Shown: piece after piece, positions 1 through 9,475 of the stretch
How positions within the stretch are numbered: position 1 is the first letter of the stretch
How the letters are laid out: every line of letters begins with the position of its first letter
Source of the DNA: Aquabacterium sp.
Lineage (GTDB): Bacteria; Pseudomonadota; Gammaproteobacteria; Burkholderiales; Burkholderiaceae_C
Reading direction: 5' to 3'
Assembly (NCBI GenBank): GCA_029865965.1
Contig: JARXAJ010000298.1
Span: 1-64,000 of the forward strand
Length of the DNA: 64,000 bases
Notes under the pieces: model-generated
Database searches by the model: none
What the model was told of the DNA's origin: nothing
The model's input: only the letters and a program-made list of their open reading frames with translations
Made by a program: the position numbers and the translations under genes

Positions 1-1
1 C

Positions 2-2398
2 GACCGCACCAACTACTTCGCCAGCTTCAGCGCCAACGACGACAACCTGCGCTCGTACCTGGCCTGGCAGGCCGATGCCATGGTCAACAGCCTGATCGCC
101 CGCAGCGACCTCGACACCGAGATGACGGTGGTGCGCAACGAGATGGAATCGGGCGAGAACAACCCGGTGCGCGCCACGCTGCAGCAGACGCTGGCGACCA
201 TGTACCAATGGCACAACTACGGCAAGACGCCGATCGGTGCACGCGCCGATGTGGAGAACGTCGACATCCCGCGCCTGCAGGCCTTCTACCGCCTGCACTA
301 CCAGCCCGACAACGCCACCCTGGTGGTGGCCGGCAAGTTCGACCCGGCCCAGGTGCTGGCCTGGGTGGCGCAAAGCTTCGGCCCCATCCCCAGGCCCGCC
401 CGGGTGCTGCCGCCCACCTACACCGTCGACCCGGCACAGAACGGCGAGCGCACGGTGACGGTGCGGCGCAAGGGCGGTGCGCCGTTCCTGCTGGCGGCCT
501 TCCACGGCGTGCCGGCGGCCCACCCTGACTTTGCCGCCACCGACGCCCTGGCCGCCATGCTGGGCAATGCGCCATCGGGCCGGCTGCACAAGCGCCTGGT
601 GGAGACCAGGCTGGCGGCCAGCAGCTTCGGCTTCAGCTGGACCGTGGCCGAGCCGGGGCCGTTGATGCTGGGCCTGCAACTGGCGCCCGGGCAGGACGTG
701 GATGCCGCCCGCAATGCGCTGTTTGCCACCATCGACGGCATTGCCACCGAGCCCTTCACGGCCGAGGAACTGGAGCGGGTGCGCACCCAGTGGCTCAACG
801 ATTGGGATCAAGGCTTTTCCGACCCCGAGCGGGTGGGCGTGGCGCTGAGCGAAGCCATCGGCAACGGCGACTGGCGGCTGTACTTCCTGGCCCGCGACCG
901 CATGCGCGCGCTGGCCCTGGCCGATGTGCAGCGCGTGGCCCTGGCCCGCCTGGTGCCCGACAACCGCACCCTGGGCATGTACCTGCCCACGGACGCCCCC
1001 CGGCGCGCACCCGACCCGGCCCTGGTGGCCGTGGGCCCGATGGTGCAGGGCTACAAGGGCGACGCCGCCGTGGCCCAGGCCGAGGCCTTCGACGCCACAC
1101 CGGCCAACCTGGACGCCCGCACCCAGACCAGCACCCTGCCCAGCGGCCTGAAGGTGGCACTGCTGCCCAAGGGCACCCGCGGCGCCACGGTGCAGGCGCG
1201 GCTGGTGCTGCGCTTCGGTGACGCCGACAGCCTGCGTGGGCAGGGCATGGCGGTGTCGATGCTGGGCGGGCTGATCGACAAGGGCGGCGCCGGCATGACC
1301 CGTGCCCAGATCAGCGACGCCTTCGACAAGCTGCGCGCCGATGTGGGTTTCAGTGCCGGTGGCCAGACGCTGAATGTGACCATCACCACCGTGCGCCAGC
1401 ACCTGCCGGCCGTGGTGGCCCTGGTGGGCAAGCTGCTGCGCGACCCGGCCTTGCCGGCCGATGCGCTGGACGAGGGCCGCCAGCAACTGCTGGCCGCCGT
1501 CGCCGCACAGCGCAGCGAGCCCGGCGCGGTGGCCGGCAACGCGCTGCAGCGCCACGGCAACCCGTACCCGCGCGGCGACCTGCGCCATGCGCCCAGCTTC
1601 GACGAGACAGTGCAGGACGCGAATGCCGTCACCGTGGACATGCTGCGGGCGGTGCACCGCCGCTTCCTCAGTGCGGCCAGCGGCGGATTCACCGCCGTGG
1701 GCGACCTGGACGTGGCAGCGGTGCAGGCAGCACTGGCCCAGGCCCTGGGCGATTGGCGTGCGCCGGCTGCCGGCGCGCTGCCTGGCGCGGCCTTCGTGCG
1801 CGTGCCGCAGCCGCTGGTGGCTGCTGCACCGCTGCGCCAGTTGCTGCCCACGCCTGACAAGCCCAATGCCAACCTGCTGCTGGAGCAGCCGCTGCCCGTG
1901 AACGACACCCACCCCGACTTCCCCGCCATGCTGATGGCCAACCATCTGCTGGGCGGTGCGGCCAACTCGCGGTTGTGGACCCGCATCCGCGAGAAAGACG
2001 GGCTCAGCTATGACGTGCGCAGCTTCGTGGCGTGGAACAGCTTCGAGCTGTCATCGCCCTGGCGGGCGTCGGCGATCTTTGCGCCGCAGAACCAGCCGAA
2101 GGTGGAAGCCGCGCTCAAGGAAGAAGTGACCAGCGCCCTGAAGGACGGCTTCAGCCAGAAGGAGCTGGACGAAGGCCGTAACGGCCTGCTGAACCAGCGC
2201 CGCCTGGGCCGGGCGCAAGACCCGGTGGTGGCCGGTGCGCTGGTCAACAACCTGTACCTGCAACGCCGGTTCGCGCTGCAGCAGGCCACCGACGATGCGA
2301 TTGCGGCACTGACCGTCGACCAGGTCAATGCCGCATTGCGGCGCTACATCGACCCGGCCAAGTGGGTCGCCATGTGGGCCGGAGATTTCAAGAACTGA
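2..2398 (+). CDS. M16 family zinc metallopeptidase, 3' part (5' end outside window)
   Basis: This is the downstream part of a two-domain M16 (pitrilysin/insulinase-like) peptidase. The reading frame is open from base 2 and already matches the family there (RTNYFASFSANDD), so the ORF-track ATG at 80 is internal. The HxxEH zinc motif should lie just upstream, outside the window. The third zinc ligand is visible in VVRNEMESGENN. The C-terminal half carries the family's Arg/Tyr region (RLWTRIREKDGLSYDV) but no second HxxEH, as is normal for the inactive domain. About 798 residues are visible. Such proteins are usually secreted or periplasmic; the signal peptide is not visible here. The stop is followed 18 bases later by the M20 gene, so the two are probably co-transcribed. 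Confidence 0.93.
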   Translation, partial: DRTNYFASFSANDDNLRSYLAWQADAMVNSLIARSDLDTEMTVVRNEMESGENNPVRATLQQTLATMYQWHNYGKTPIGARADVENVDIPRLQAFYRLHYQPDNATLVVAGKFDPAQVLAWVAQSFGPIPRPARVLPPTYTVDPAQNGERTVTVRRKGGAPFLLAAFHGVPAAHPDFAATDALAAMLGNAPSGRLHKRLVETRLAASSFGFSWTVAEPGPLMLGLQLAPGQDVDAARNALFATIDGIATEPFTAEELERVRTQWLNDWDQGFSDPERVGVALSEAIGNGDWRLYFLARDRMRALALADVQRVALARLVPDNRTLGMYLPTDAPRRAPDPALVAVGPMVQGYKGDAAVAQAEAFDATPANLDARTQTSTLPSGLKVALLPKGTRGATVQARLVLRFGDADSLRGQGMAVSMLGGLIDKGGAGMTRAQISDAFDKLRADVGFSAGGQTLNVTITTVRQHLPAVVALVGKLLRDPALPADALDEGRQQLLAAVAAQRSEPGAVAGNALQRHGNPYPRGDLRHAPSFDETVQDANAVTVDMLRAVHRRFLSAASGGFTAVGDLDVAAVQAALAQALGDWRAPAAGALPGAAFVRVPQPLVAAAPLRQLLPTPDKPNANLLLEQPLPVNDTHPDFPAMLMANHLLGGAANSRLWTRIREKDGLSYDVRSFVAWNSFELSSPWRASAIFAPQNQPKVEAALKEEVTSALKDGFSQKELDEGRNGLLNQRRLGRAQDPVVAGALVNNLYLQRRFALQQATDDAIAALTVDQVNAALRRYIDPAKWVAMWAGDFKN

Positions 2399-2416
2399 CA
2401 CGAGGAGACGACAACG

Positions 2417-3694
2417 ATGCACACCGACACCCCCGTGGCCGCCAGCCCCCTGGCCGCCGCCATCGACACCGCCGCCCAGGCCGTGCTGGACCGCGTGACC
2501 GCCTGGCGGCGCGACTTCCACGCCCACCCCGAGCTGGGCAACCGTGAATTCCGCACCGCCGCCATCGTGGCCGACCACCTGCGCGCCCTGGGCCTGGACG
2601 CGGTGACCACCGGCGTGGCCCACACCGGCGTGGTGGGTCTGCTCAAGGGCGGCCTGCCCGGCCCGGTGGTGGCGCTGCGCGCCGACATGGACGGCCTGCC
2701 GGTGGCCGAGGAGGTCGACATCCCGTTCGCCAGCAAGGCCAAGGCCGAATGGAACGGCGAGCAGGTGGGCGTGATGCATGCCTGCGGCCACGACACCCAC
2801 ACCGCCATCCTGATGGGCGTGGCCGAGGTGCTGGTGGGCTTGCGGGCACAGCTGCCCGGCACGGTGAAGTTCCTGTTCCAGCCGGCTGAGGAAATGCCGC
2901 CCGAAGGCGAAGACGGCGGCGCCAAGATGATGGTGGCCGAAGGCGCGATGCGCAACCCGACGCCCGATGCGGTGTTCGGCCTGCATGTCACCAGCCGGTT
3001 GCCGGTGGGCGTGATCGGCTACCGACCCGGCCCCACCATGGCCAGCAGCGACAGCCTGAAGATCACCGTGCGCGGCAGCCAGACCCACGGCGCCATGCCC
3101 TGGTTCGGCGTCGATCCCATCACCACCAGCGCCCAGGTGGTGATGGGCCTGCAGACCGTGGTCAGCCGCCAGATCGACCTGACGCGTGAGCCGGCGGTGG
3201 TCACCATCGGCACCATCCACGGTGGCCTGCGGCAGAACATCATCCCCGACCAGGTGGTGATGACCGGCACCATCCGCACCTTCGACGAGGCCATGCGCGA
3301 CGACGTGCATGAGCGGGTGAAGTATCTGGGCGAGACGATTGCCAAGGCCAACCGCGCCAACTGCGTGGTGTGCATCGACAAGAACTACCCGGTCACCGTC
3401 AACGACCCGGTGCTGACCGCCGCCATGCGCCCCAGCCTGTCCCGCAGCGTGGGCGAGAACAACCTGATGCTGGTGCCCAAGGTGATGGGCTCGGAAGACT
3501 TCAGCTTCTTCCAGCGCGAGGCGCCGGGCTTGTTCTATTTTGTCGGTGTGGTGCCGCAGGGGGTTGACCCGCAGAAGGTGGCGCCCAACCATTCGCCGCG
3601 CTTCTATGTCGACGAAGGCTGCCTGATCGTCGGCGTGCGCAGCATGGCGCACCTGGCGTCGGACTTCCTGCACCACGGCGCAGCCGCAGCCTGA
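2417..3694 (+). CDS. M20 family metallopeptidase / amidohydrolase (hippurate hydrolase-like)
   Basis: A 425-residue M20 peptidase of the amidohydrolase/hippuricase type, which hydrolyses N-acyl amino acids or related amides with a dinuclear metal centre. Visible family motifs are RRDFHAHPELG near residue 31, ALRADMDGLPV near 92, the metal-binding MHACGHDTH near 120-128 and the catalytic QPAEE near 155, followed by the C-terminal APNHSPRFYVDE. Length is normal. The ATG is preceded by AGGAG about 10 bases upstream. It sits 18 bases after the M16 peptidase and 21 bases before an amidase, suggesting an operon for peptide or amide breakdown. The substrate cannot be fixed from sequence. Confidence 0.93.
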   Translation: MHTDTPVAASPLAAAIDTAAQAVLDRVTAWRRDFHAHPELGNREFRTAAIVADHLRALGLDAVTTGVAHTGVVGLLKGGLPGPVVALRADMDGLPVAEEVDIPFASKAKAEWNGEQVGVMHACGHDTHTAILMGVAEVLVGLRAQLPGTVKFLFQPAEEMPPEGEDGGAKMMVAEGAMRNPTPDAVFGLHVTSRLPVGVIGYRPGPTMASSDSLKITVRGSQTHGAMPWFGVDPITTSAQVVMGLQTVVSRQIDLTREPAVVTIGTIHGGLRQNIIPDQVVMTGTIRTFDEAMRDDVHERVKYLGETIAKANRANCVVCIDKNYPVTVNDPVLTAAMRPSLSRSVGENNLMLVPKVMGSEDFSFFQREAPGLFYFVGVVPQGVDPQKVAPNHSPRFYVDEGCLIVGVRSMAHLASDFLHHGAAAA

Positions 3695-3715
3695 GCCCCA
3701 GCCTGAGGCACCCGC

Positions 3716-5134
3716 ATGGCCACCACACCCACCCAGCTGACCGACTGCAGCGCCACCGAACTGCTGGCGCTCTACCGCGCGGGCGCCGCCTCTCCGGTGG
3801 ACGCCACCCGGGCGGTGCTGCAGCGCATCGAACAACTGAACCCGCAGCTCAACGCCTTCTGCGTCGTTGATCCTGATGCCGCGCTGGCCAGCGCCCGGGC
3901 CAGTGAGGTGCGCTGGCAGGCCGGCGCACCCATCGGCCCGCTCGACGGCGTGCCCGCCTCGATCAAGGATCTGATCCTGACCCGCGGCTGGCCCACGCTG
4001 CGCGGCTCGCGCACCGTTGACCCGAACCAACCCTGGGAGGTGGACGCACCGGTGACTGCCCGCCTGCGTGAGGCCGGCGCGGTGCTGCTGGGCAAGACCA
4101 ACACCCCCGAGTTCGGCTGCAAGGGCGAAACCAATTCACCGCTGACCGGCATCACCCGCAACCCCTGGGATCTGTCGCGCACGCCGGGCGGGTCATCCGG
4201 CGGCACGGCGGCGGCGGTGGCCGCCGGCTTGGGGCCGTTGAGTGTGGGCACCGACGGCGCGGGATCGGTGCGCATCCCGGCGGCTTTTTGTGGCAACTTC
4301 GGCTTGAAGCCCAGTTTCGGCCGGGTTCCGGCCTATCCACTGTCACCCTTCGGCAGTGTGGCCCACCTGGGCCCGCACACCATGGCGGTGGCTGATGCGG
4401 CATTGATGCTGAATGTGATGAGCCAGCCCGATGCGCGTGATTGGACGGCGTTGCCGCCTGATGGGCGCGACTACCGGGTGGGTTTGAACGACGGCGTGCG
4501 TGGCCTGCGCATCGCCTATTCACCCACGCTGGGGTTTGCCAAGAACATCCACCCCGAGGTGGCTGCCGCCGTGGCCCAGGCCGTGCGCGACCTGGAGGCG
4601 CTGGGCGCGGTGGTCGAGCAGGTGGACCCGGGCATCGACGACCCGCTGGACATCTGCACCGGCCTGTGGTTTTTGGGTGCCTTGACGCTGTGGAACGGCA
4701 TGACCGCCGCGCAGCAGGCCGTGGCCGACCCCGACTTTGCCGCCGAGGCAGCGCTGGGCGCGCAGTTCAGCGCCCTGCAGATCCAGCAGTTGAACCTGCG
4801 GCGCGGCACCCTGGGTTCGCACCTGCGGCAGTTCATGCAGCGCTTCGATCTGATCGCCACGCCGGCGGTGGCGGTGCCGGCCTTCGCAGCTAAGCCTGCC
4901 GGCCATGCACCGTTGAGCCCCGAGGCCATGCTGGGCTGGACGCCGTTCTCCTACCCGTTCAACCTGAGCCAGCAACCGGCCTGCAGCATCCCCTGCGGCC
5001 TGACGAGCGACGGCCTGCCGATCGGCCTGCAACTGGTGGGCCCGATGTTCGGGGACGCGCTGGTGCTGCGCGCGGCGCGGGCCTATGAAAGCGTGCGCCC
5101 GATTGCGCGACCGCCGCTGGCCTGGGCGCGCTGA
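3716..5134 (+). CDS. amidase signature (AS) family amidase
   Basis: A 472-residue amidase-signature enzyme that hydrolyses carboxamides with a Ser-cisSer-Lys triad. The triad is visible as K84 (PASIKDL), S160 (TPGGSSGG) and S184 (GTDGAGSVRIPA). The spacings of 76 and 24 residues are those expected for the family. The C-terminal NLSQQPACSIPCGLTSDGLP is also typical. It is not obviously GatA, since no gatB or gatC lies nearby. It follows the M20 gene by 21 bases and is probably its operon partner. The substrate is unknown. Confidence 0.92.
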   Translation: MATTPTQLTDCSATELLALYRAGAASPVDATRAVLQRIEQLNPQLNAFCVVDPDAALASARASEVRWQAGAPIGPLDGVPASIKDLILTRGWPTLRGSRTVDPNQPWEVDAPVTARLREAGAVLLGKTNTPEFGCKGETNSPLTGITRNPWDLSRTPGGSSGGTAAAVAAGLGPLSVGTDGAGSVRIPAAFCGNFGLKPSFGRVPAYPLSPFGSVAHLGPHTMAVADAALMLNVMSQPDARDWTALPPDGRDYRVGLNDGVRGLRIAYSPTLGFAKNIHPEVAAAVAQAVRDLEALGAVVEQVDPGIDDPLDICTGLWFLGALTLWNGMTAAQQAVADPDFAAEAALGAQFSALQIQQLNLRRGTLGSHLRQFMQRFDLIATPAVAVPAFAAKPAGHAPLSPEAMLGWTPFSYPFNLSQQPACSIPCGLTSDGLPIGLQLVGPMFGDALVLRAARAYESVRPIARPPLAWAR

Positions 5135-5149
5135 GGCTCGCTGACGGCC

Positions 5150-5166
5150 TTGCCTGGCTCAGGCAA
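5150..5166. repeat. inverted repeat between convergent genes, possible weak terminator
   Basis: TTGCCTG-GCT-CAGGCAA forms a perfect 7-bp stem with a 3-base loop. It lies in the 24-base gap between the amidase and the convergent PhoD-like gene and overlaps the latter's stop codon. No clear T-run follows on either strand, so a terminator role is only a possibility. Confidence 0.35.
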
Positions 5167-6127
5167 CGCTGGTTGTTTGCCAGGTGTTGCGGTCGATGGC
5201 CCACGACCCCACCGAATCCGGCGTGCCGTGGCTGAAAAAATCCAGCCGCAATGCGGCCGGGTCGGTGGTGAGCAGGCCGTAGTTCTGGCACTTCGAGCCC
5301 GTACCCACCAGCTTGCACACCGCCGCGCCTGAGGCGGTGGCGTCGTGCAGCCAGCGGCCGTCGCCCAGGTTGATCGACTTGAAGCGGTTGGCATGGATGT
5401 CGCCGCTGAGCACCAGGATCTTGTACTTGCGGGCCAGCCCCAGCAGCCAGGTGTAGTCATCAAACTGCGCCCAACGGGCGTCATCGTCGGCCTGCACCAC
5501 CGAACCTGATGCGATCAGGTGGACGGCGTCGGGCGCTGCCGCCAGCTTGGCTTCGATCTGGGCGCGCTGGTTGGCGCCCAGCAACTCACGGCCGATGCGC
5601 CAGGACCGGCCGTCGGTCAGGTGCAGTTGCAGGCCGGGCGACAGTGCCCGGTGGCGGTAGCCGGGCGGCGGCTCGTGGGTCTGGTTGATGCTGGCATCGT
5701 TGTAGGCGCTGGGAAAGCTGCCCGGCGCCAGCCGTTCGTCCAGCGCGCGCCGGAAAGCGTTGAATAGGGCCCGTGAGATCCGGATGTTCTCCCTGTTAAT
5801 GATCTTGCTGATCGCGCCTTCGCCATGGCTCTCATCCCACAGAAAGTCATGGTCATCCCAGATCGCGTCGGTGGCCACGGCCGACACCAGCGCGCGGAAC
5901 TGTGGCTGGTCGAGCTGGGTGCGCCAGCGGGCCAGCACATGCTGCAGAAACTCCACCGGCGCCATGTCCTTGGGGTGGGTCATGCCGATCGGGTAGGGCG
6001 GCGCGTCGATGTAGACCGAGTCACCCAGCAGCAGCAGGCGGTCGGGCCGTTGGGCGGCGATCTGGTCCCACACCGGCTGCTGGGCGAACACGGTGAACGA
6101 CATGCACGACGTGAATGCGATCTTCAT
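5159..6127 (-). CDS. PhoD-like alkaline phosphatase / metallophosphatase family protein
   Basis: A 322-residue protein of the PhoD-like metallophosphatase fold. Metal-binding segments appear in order: LLLGDSVYID near residue 33, IWDDHDFLWDESHG in the middle and VLSGDIHANRF toward the end. It is shorter than secreted PhoD enzymes and has no obvious signal peptide, so a cytoplasmic phosphodiesterase or phosphatase role is possible. I start it at the ATG at 6127 because GGGAG lies 8 bases upstream. The track's TTG two codons earlier would sit too close to that site. It converges with the amidase gene and is not clearly part of the EPS locus. Confidence 0.88.
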   Translation of the reverse strand: MKIAFTSCMSFTVFAQQPVWDQIAAQRPDRLLLLGDSVYIDAPPYPIGMTHPKDMAPVEFLQHVLARWRTQLDQPQFRALVSAVATDAIWDDHDFLWDESHGEGAISKIINRENIRISRALFNAFRRALDERLAPGSFPSAYNDASINQTHEPPPGYRHRALSPGLQLHLTDGRSWRIGRELLGANQRAQIEAKLAAAPDAVHLIASGSVVQADDDARWAQFDDYTWLLGLARKYKILVLSGDIHANRFKSINLGDGRWLHDATASGAAVCKLVGTGSKCQNYGLLTTDPAALRLDFFSHGTPDSVGSWAIDRNTWQTTSVA

Positions 6128-6397
6128 GGCCAAGGCTCCCGGGAGTTGGGTCGCGCCGCGCCGGCGCAGTCCGATTTCAATGTAGCCCGATTGCCTGGGC
6201 GGTTGCAGGCCCCGCCGTGGTCTGCACAGGGGATGCCCGCAGCCGCCAGCGGCTGGCCAGGCCCACCGCTCCGGAACATGCTGTTACCCGTCGAACCAGC
6301 CAATTCCTTCATCGGCAGCTTGAACTGCCGATCAGACGGGACAAGGCGTTCGTGGGTGCTGCCCGGCTCCCCGCCTTGGCCTTGTCTGCCGCGCACC

Positions 6398-7783
6398 ATG
6401 AAACGTTCATTGGCCTCGATCGTCCGCAAGTCGCTGCACCAGGCAGTGCGCATGGCGCTGGGCATGCTGCCGCGCAGCCTGCGTTTTGCGTTGTTCCGCA
6501 ACCTGATCGACTGTGACGACCAGCCCGACGCGCGCCTGGAACTGAAGATCGCCGACACCCAGGACGAACTGGAAGCGTGCTTCCGCATCCTGCATGACGC
6601 CTATGTCGCCGCAGGCTTCATGCAGCCTGACCCGTCGGGCCTGCGGGTGACGATCTACCACGCTCTGCCCACCACCACCACACTGTGTGCCAAGTGGGAC
6701 GGGCAGGTGGTCGGCACGATTTCGATGATCCGCGAAGGCGTTTTCGGCTTTCCGCTGCAATCGGTCTTCAACCTCGGCCAGGTTCGGTCAAAGACCGGCA
6801 AGATCGCTGAGATCTCGGCATTGGCAATCGACCCGAAGTTCCGCCACACCGGCGGGCGCATCTTGTTCCCGCTGATGAAGTTCATGTATGAGTACTGCCG
6901 CGTGTACTTCGACACCCGGCACATCGTGATCGCGGTCAACCCGAACAAGATCGAGATGTATGAATCGCTGCTGTTCTTCGAACGCTTGCAGGCACGGGTG
7001 GTCGACAACTACGACTTTGCCAACGGCGCCCCGGCGGTGGGCGCCACGCTCGACCTGCAGCACGCGCATGAAGCCTTCCGCACGGCCTATGCTGGCAAGC
7101 GGCCGCGCAAGAACCTGCTGCGCTACTTCGTCGAGACCCGGCTGCCCAACATCCGGGCGCCCCACCGGCGGTTTTTCACCACCAACGACCCGGTGCTGAC
7201 GCCGGCGATGATGGACCACTTCTTCAACCAGCGCACCCAGGTCTTTCAGACACTGAACGACCGCCAGCGCCTGCTGTTGCAGTCGATCTACGACAGCCCG
7301 GCCTACCGTGCGGTACTGCCGGCGCCGTCGCCCGGCGCCGACGCAAGGCTGATCCTGCGCCAGCACCAGCGGTTCTCGATCCGCTGCCCGGCGCGGCTGT
7401 CGGTGCGCTCCTACGACACCAGGCTGCGCTACCCGCTGCAAGTGATCGAGCTGTCAATGCACGGTTTTCAGGCCGAATGCGCGCTGCCGCTGCCCGAGGG
7501 CACCCGCGGGTGGGTGGAGATCGATCTTGGCGAAAACGAAACGGCCCGCGCCGAAGCCACGGCGGTGCGCCGCCTGGAGGCGGGCGGCCAGGTGTGCTAT
7601 GGCTTTGCCGTGCCTATGCCTGACACCGCCTGGCGCCGCTGCGTGGTGGCGCTGCAGACCGGCAGCACACATTTCGACCTGGCGGCGGTGCAGCCAGTGC
7701 GTGCGCCACGGCGGCCAGCCAGCCACGCCACAGCCTCCATTCCAGCCATTGCGCCTAAACTAGAACTTGTTTTGCCGGATTGA
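6398..7783 (+). CDS. FeeM-like N-acyltransferase (GNAT fold) with C-terminal PilZ domain
   Basis: About 461 residues. The N-terminal two thirds resemble N-acyl amino acid synthase / PEP-CTERM-system-associated acyltransferases of the GNAT superfamily (ELEACFRILHDAYVAAGFM, then EISALAIDPKFRHTGG for the acyl-CoA/ACP-binding region). From about residue 315 a PilZ domain follows. Its RxxxR motif is RQHQR (321-325), and the second motif reads ELSMHG (351-356) where D/NxSxxG is usual, so Glu replaces Asp/Asn. This suggests c-di-GMP-responsive acylation, but binding is an inference. The ORF track extends far upstream antisense to the phosphatase; I take the ATG of MKRSLASIVRK. No good Shine-Dalgarno is visible, so the start could be somewhat upstream. 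Confidence 0.85.
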   Translation: MKRSLASIVRKSLHQAVRMALGMLPRSLRFALFRNLIDCDDQPDARLELKIADTQDELEACFRILHDAYVAAGFMQPDPSGLRVTIYHALPTTTTLCAKWDGQVVGTISMIREGVFGFPLQSVFNLGQVRSKTGKIAEISALAIDPKFRHTGGRILFPLMKFMYEYCRVYFDTRHIVIAVNPNKIEMYESLLFFERLQARVVDNYDFANGAPAVGATLDLQHAHEAFRTAYAGKRPRKNLLRYFVETRLPNIRAPHRRFFTTNDPVLTPAMMDHFFNQRTQVFQTLNDRQRLLLQSIYDSPAYRAVLPAPSPGADARLILRQHQRFSIRCPARLSVRSYDTRLRYPLQVIELSMHGFQAECALPLPEGTRGWVEIDLGENETARAEATAVRRLEAGGQVCYGFAVPMPDTAWRRCVVALQTGSTHFDLAAVQPVRAPRRPASHATASIPAIAPKLELVLPD

Positions 7784-8008
7784 TCATTTTCTGGACTGCA
7801 GGCTCGGCTGGCCGACGAAGCAATCCACCGCTGGCGTGAGATCGGTCGCAAGGCCCCCGATCCAGTGGATTGCCCCGGGCTGGTTGCGGTGCTTACAGTC
7901 GCCCGATTCAGCTGAACTGCAGGCTTGTATTCGCAGAGTTGCCATTGCACGGCGCGCAAGCTGCAGGGGGCCGGCGGCTGCGGCAACGGGCCCCGTCAGG
8001 AGACTTCG

Positions 8009-9391
8009 ATGGTCAGGTTGTTCAATCACTACTTCCACGCCTGGACCCTGCGGAAGGTCGCCTTCGACTTTCTTCTGTCGCTGCTGGCCTTGGCAGGCGT
8101 GGTCATGGCCCAGGCAGACAGCCTGAAACTGGCCATTCCGATGGCTGGCGCCCAGGTGGTGACGCTGGCGGCGGGCCTGTTCGTGATCAACAGCGCCTCG
8201 GGCCTGTACCAACGCGCCCAGGAATGGTCGGTGGTGGAAAGCACCCTGCGCGCCGCACTGGCCCTGGTAATGGCGCTGTTGCTCACCTACCAGATCTTCC
8301 AGGTGCTGCCGGTGAGCTTCGGCAATGTCGATGCCATCCGCACGTCGGCCATGCTGGTGATTGCGGCTTTGATCCTGCGCCGGGTGGTGATGGGTTACTG
8401 GGCCACCAAGTCACGCGCCGGCTCGCGCGTGCTGATCTTCGGCGCGGGCCCTGCGGCCCAGATGGTGGGCAGCACCCTGCGTGCGGCCGACCCGCTGGCC
8501 ACCATCGTCGGCTATTTCCCGGGCCCGAACGAAAAGCAGACCGCCGTGCCCGAGGCCGAGCGCCTCACAGCCGACCAACCCCTGACCCAGACCGCCCACC
8601 GCCTGGGTGTCGACGAAATCATCGTCGCGCTGACCGAGCGCAGGTCGGGCAGCATGCCGCTGCGTGAACTGCTCGACTGCAAGTTGTCAGGCGTGCGTGT
8701 GTTCGACGTCACCACCTACTTCGAGCGCATGCTGGGCCAGATCCGCATCGATTTCGTCAATGCCGGCTGGCTGATCTTCGGTGACGGCTTCAACCAGGGC
8801 TTCTACCGCACGGCGGTCAAGCGCATCTTCGACATCTTGTGCTCCAGCGTGCTGATCATCCTGGCAGCGCCGATCATGCTGATCACCGCCATCGCCATCA
8901 AGCTGGAGAGCCAAGGCCCGGTGTTCTACCGCCAGGAGCGGGTGGGTTACAACGGCAGGCCATTCCTGGTGACCAAGTTCCGCAGCATGCGCACCGATGC
9001 TGAAAAAGACGGCAAGCCGCGCTGGGCCACCGCCAATGACAGCCGCGTGACACGCGTGGGCAACATCATCCGCTTGATCCGGGTGGACGAGTTGCCGCAG
9101 CTGTTCAATGTGCTCACTGGCGACATGAGCCTGGTGGGGCCGCGCCCTGAGCGGCCATTCTTCGTCGAGCAGCTGACCAACGAGATCCCCTACTACGCGG
9201 TGCGCCACAGCATCAAGCCGGGTGTCACCGGCTGGGCCCAGGTGCGCTACCAGTACGGGTCGACGGTCGAAGATTCGCAGGAGAAGCTGCAGTACGACCT
9301 GTACTACGTGAAGAACCACAGCCTGTTCCTCGACTTCGTGATCCTGATCGAAACGGTGGGCGTGGTGCTCACCGGCAAGGGCGCCCGCTGA
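8009..9391 (+). CDS. PEP-CTERM system-associated undecaprenyl-phosphate sugar transferase (WcaJ/TIGR03013-like)
   Basis: A 460-residue polyisoprenyl-phosphate hexose-1-phosphate transferase that would start EPS repeat-unit assembly on the inner-membrane lipid carrier. The N-terminal part has several hydrophobic helices. A CoA-binding-like Rossmann region follows (RVLIFGAGPAAQMVG). The C-terminal catalytic domain contains KLESQGPVFYRQERVG, KFRSMRTDAE, RVDELPQLFNVL and MSLVGPRPERP. The chosen ATG has AGGAG 6 bases upstream; the track's longer form begins inside the leader. It lies directly before prsK and prsR, typical of exosortase A loci. Confidence 0.93.
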   Translation: MVRLFNHYFHAWTLRKVAFDFLLSLLALAGVVMAQADSLKLAIPMAGAQVVTLAAGLFVINSASGLYQRAQEWSVVESTLRAALALVMALLLTYQIFQVLPVSFGNVDAIRTSAMLVIAALILRRVVMGYWATKSRAGSRVLIFGAGPAAQMVGSTLRAADPLATIVGYFPGPNEKQTAVPEAERLTADQPLTQTAHRLGVDEIIVALTERRSGSMPLRELLDCKLSGVRVFDVTTYFERMLGQIRIDFVNAGWLIFGDGFNQGFYRTAVKRIFDILCSSVLIILAAPIMLITAIAIKLESQGPVFYRQERVGYNGRPFLVTKFRSMRTDAEKDGKPRWATANDSRVTRVGNIIRLIRVDELPQLFNVLTGDMSLVGPRPERPFFVEQLTNEIPYYAVRHSIKPGVTGWAQVRYQYGSTVEDSQEKLQYDLYYVKNHSLFLDFVILIETVGVVLTGKGAR

Positions 9392-9475
9392 GGCCGCTGC
9401 ATCGCCGGGCAGTGCCGGAGCTGGCCCTGCCACGGGCTGCCAGCCCAACGGGCCACCACCTTTGAACCCCAGGCG

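Noticed and set aside
2051-4030. 659-residue minus-strand ORF
   Set aside because: Antisense to the M16, M20 and amidase genes, whose catalytic motifs are intact; low-complexity His/Gly/Val-rich product.
7945-7960. TTGCACGGCGCGCAAG upstream of the sugar transferase, considered as a sigma54 site
   Set aside because: The invariant GG of the -24 element is missing; only a short imperfect inverted repeat remains.
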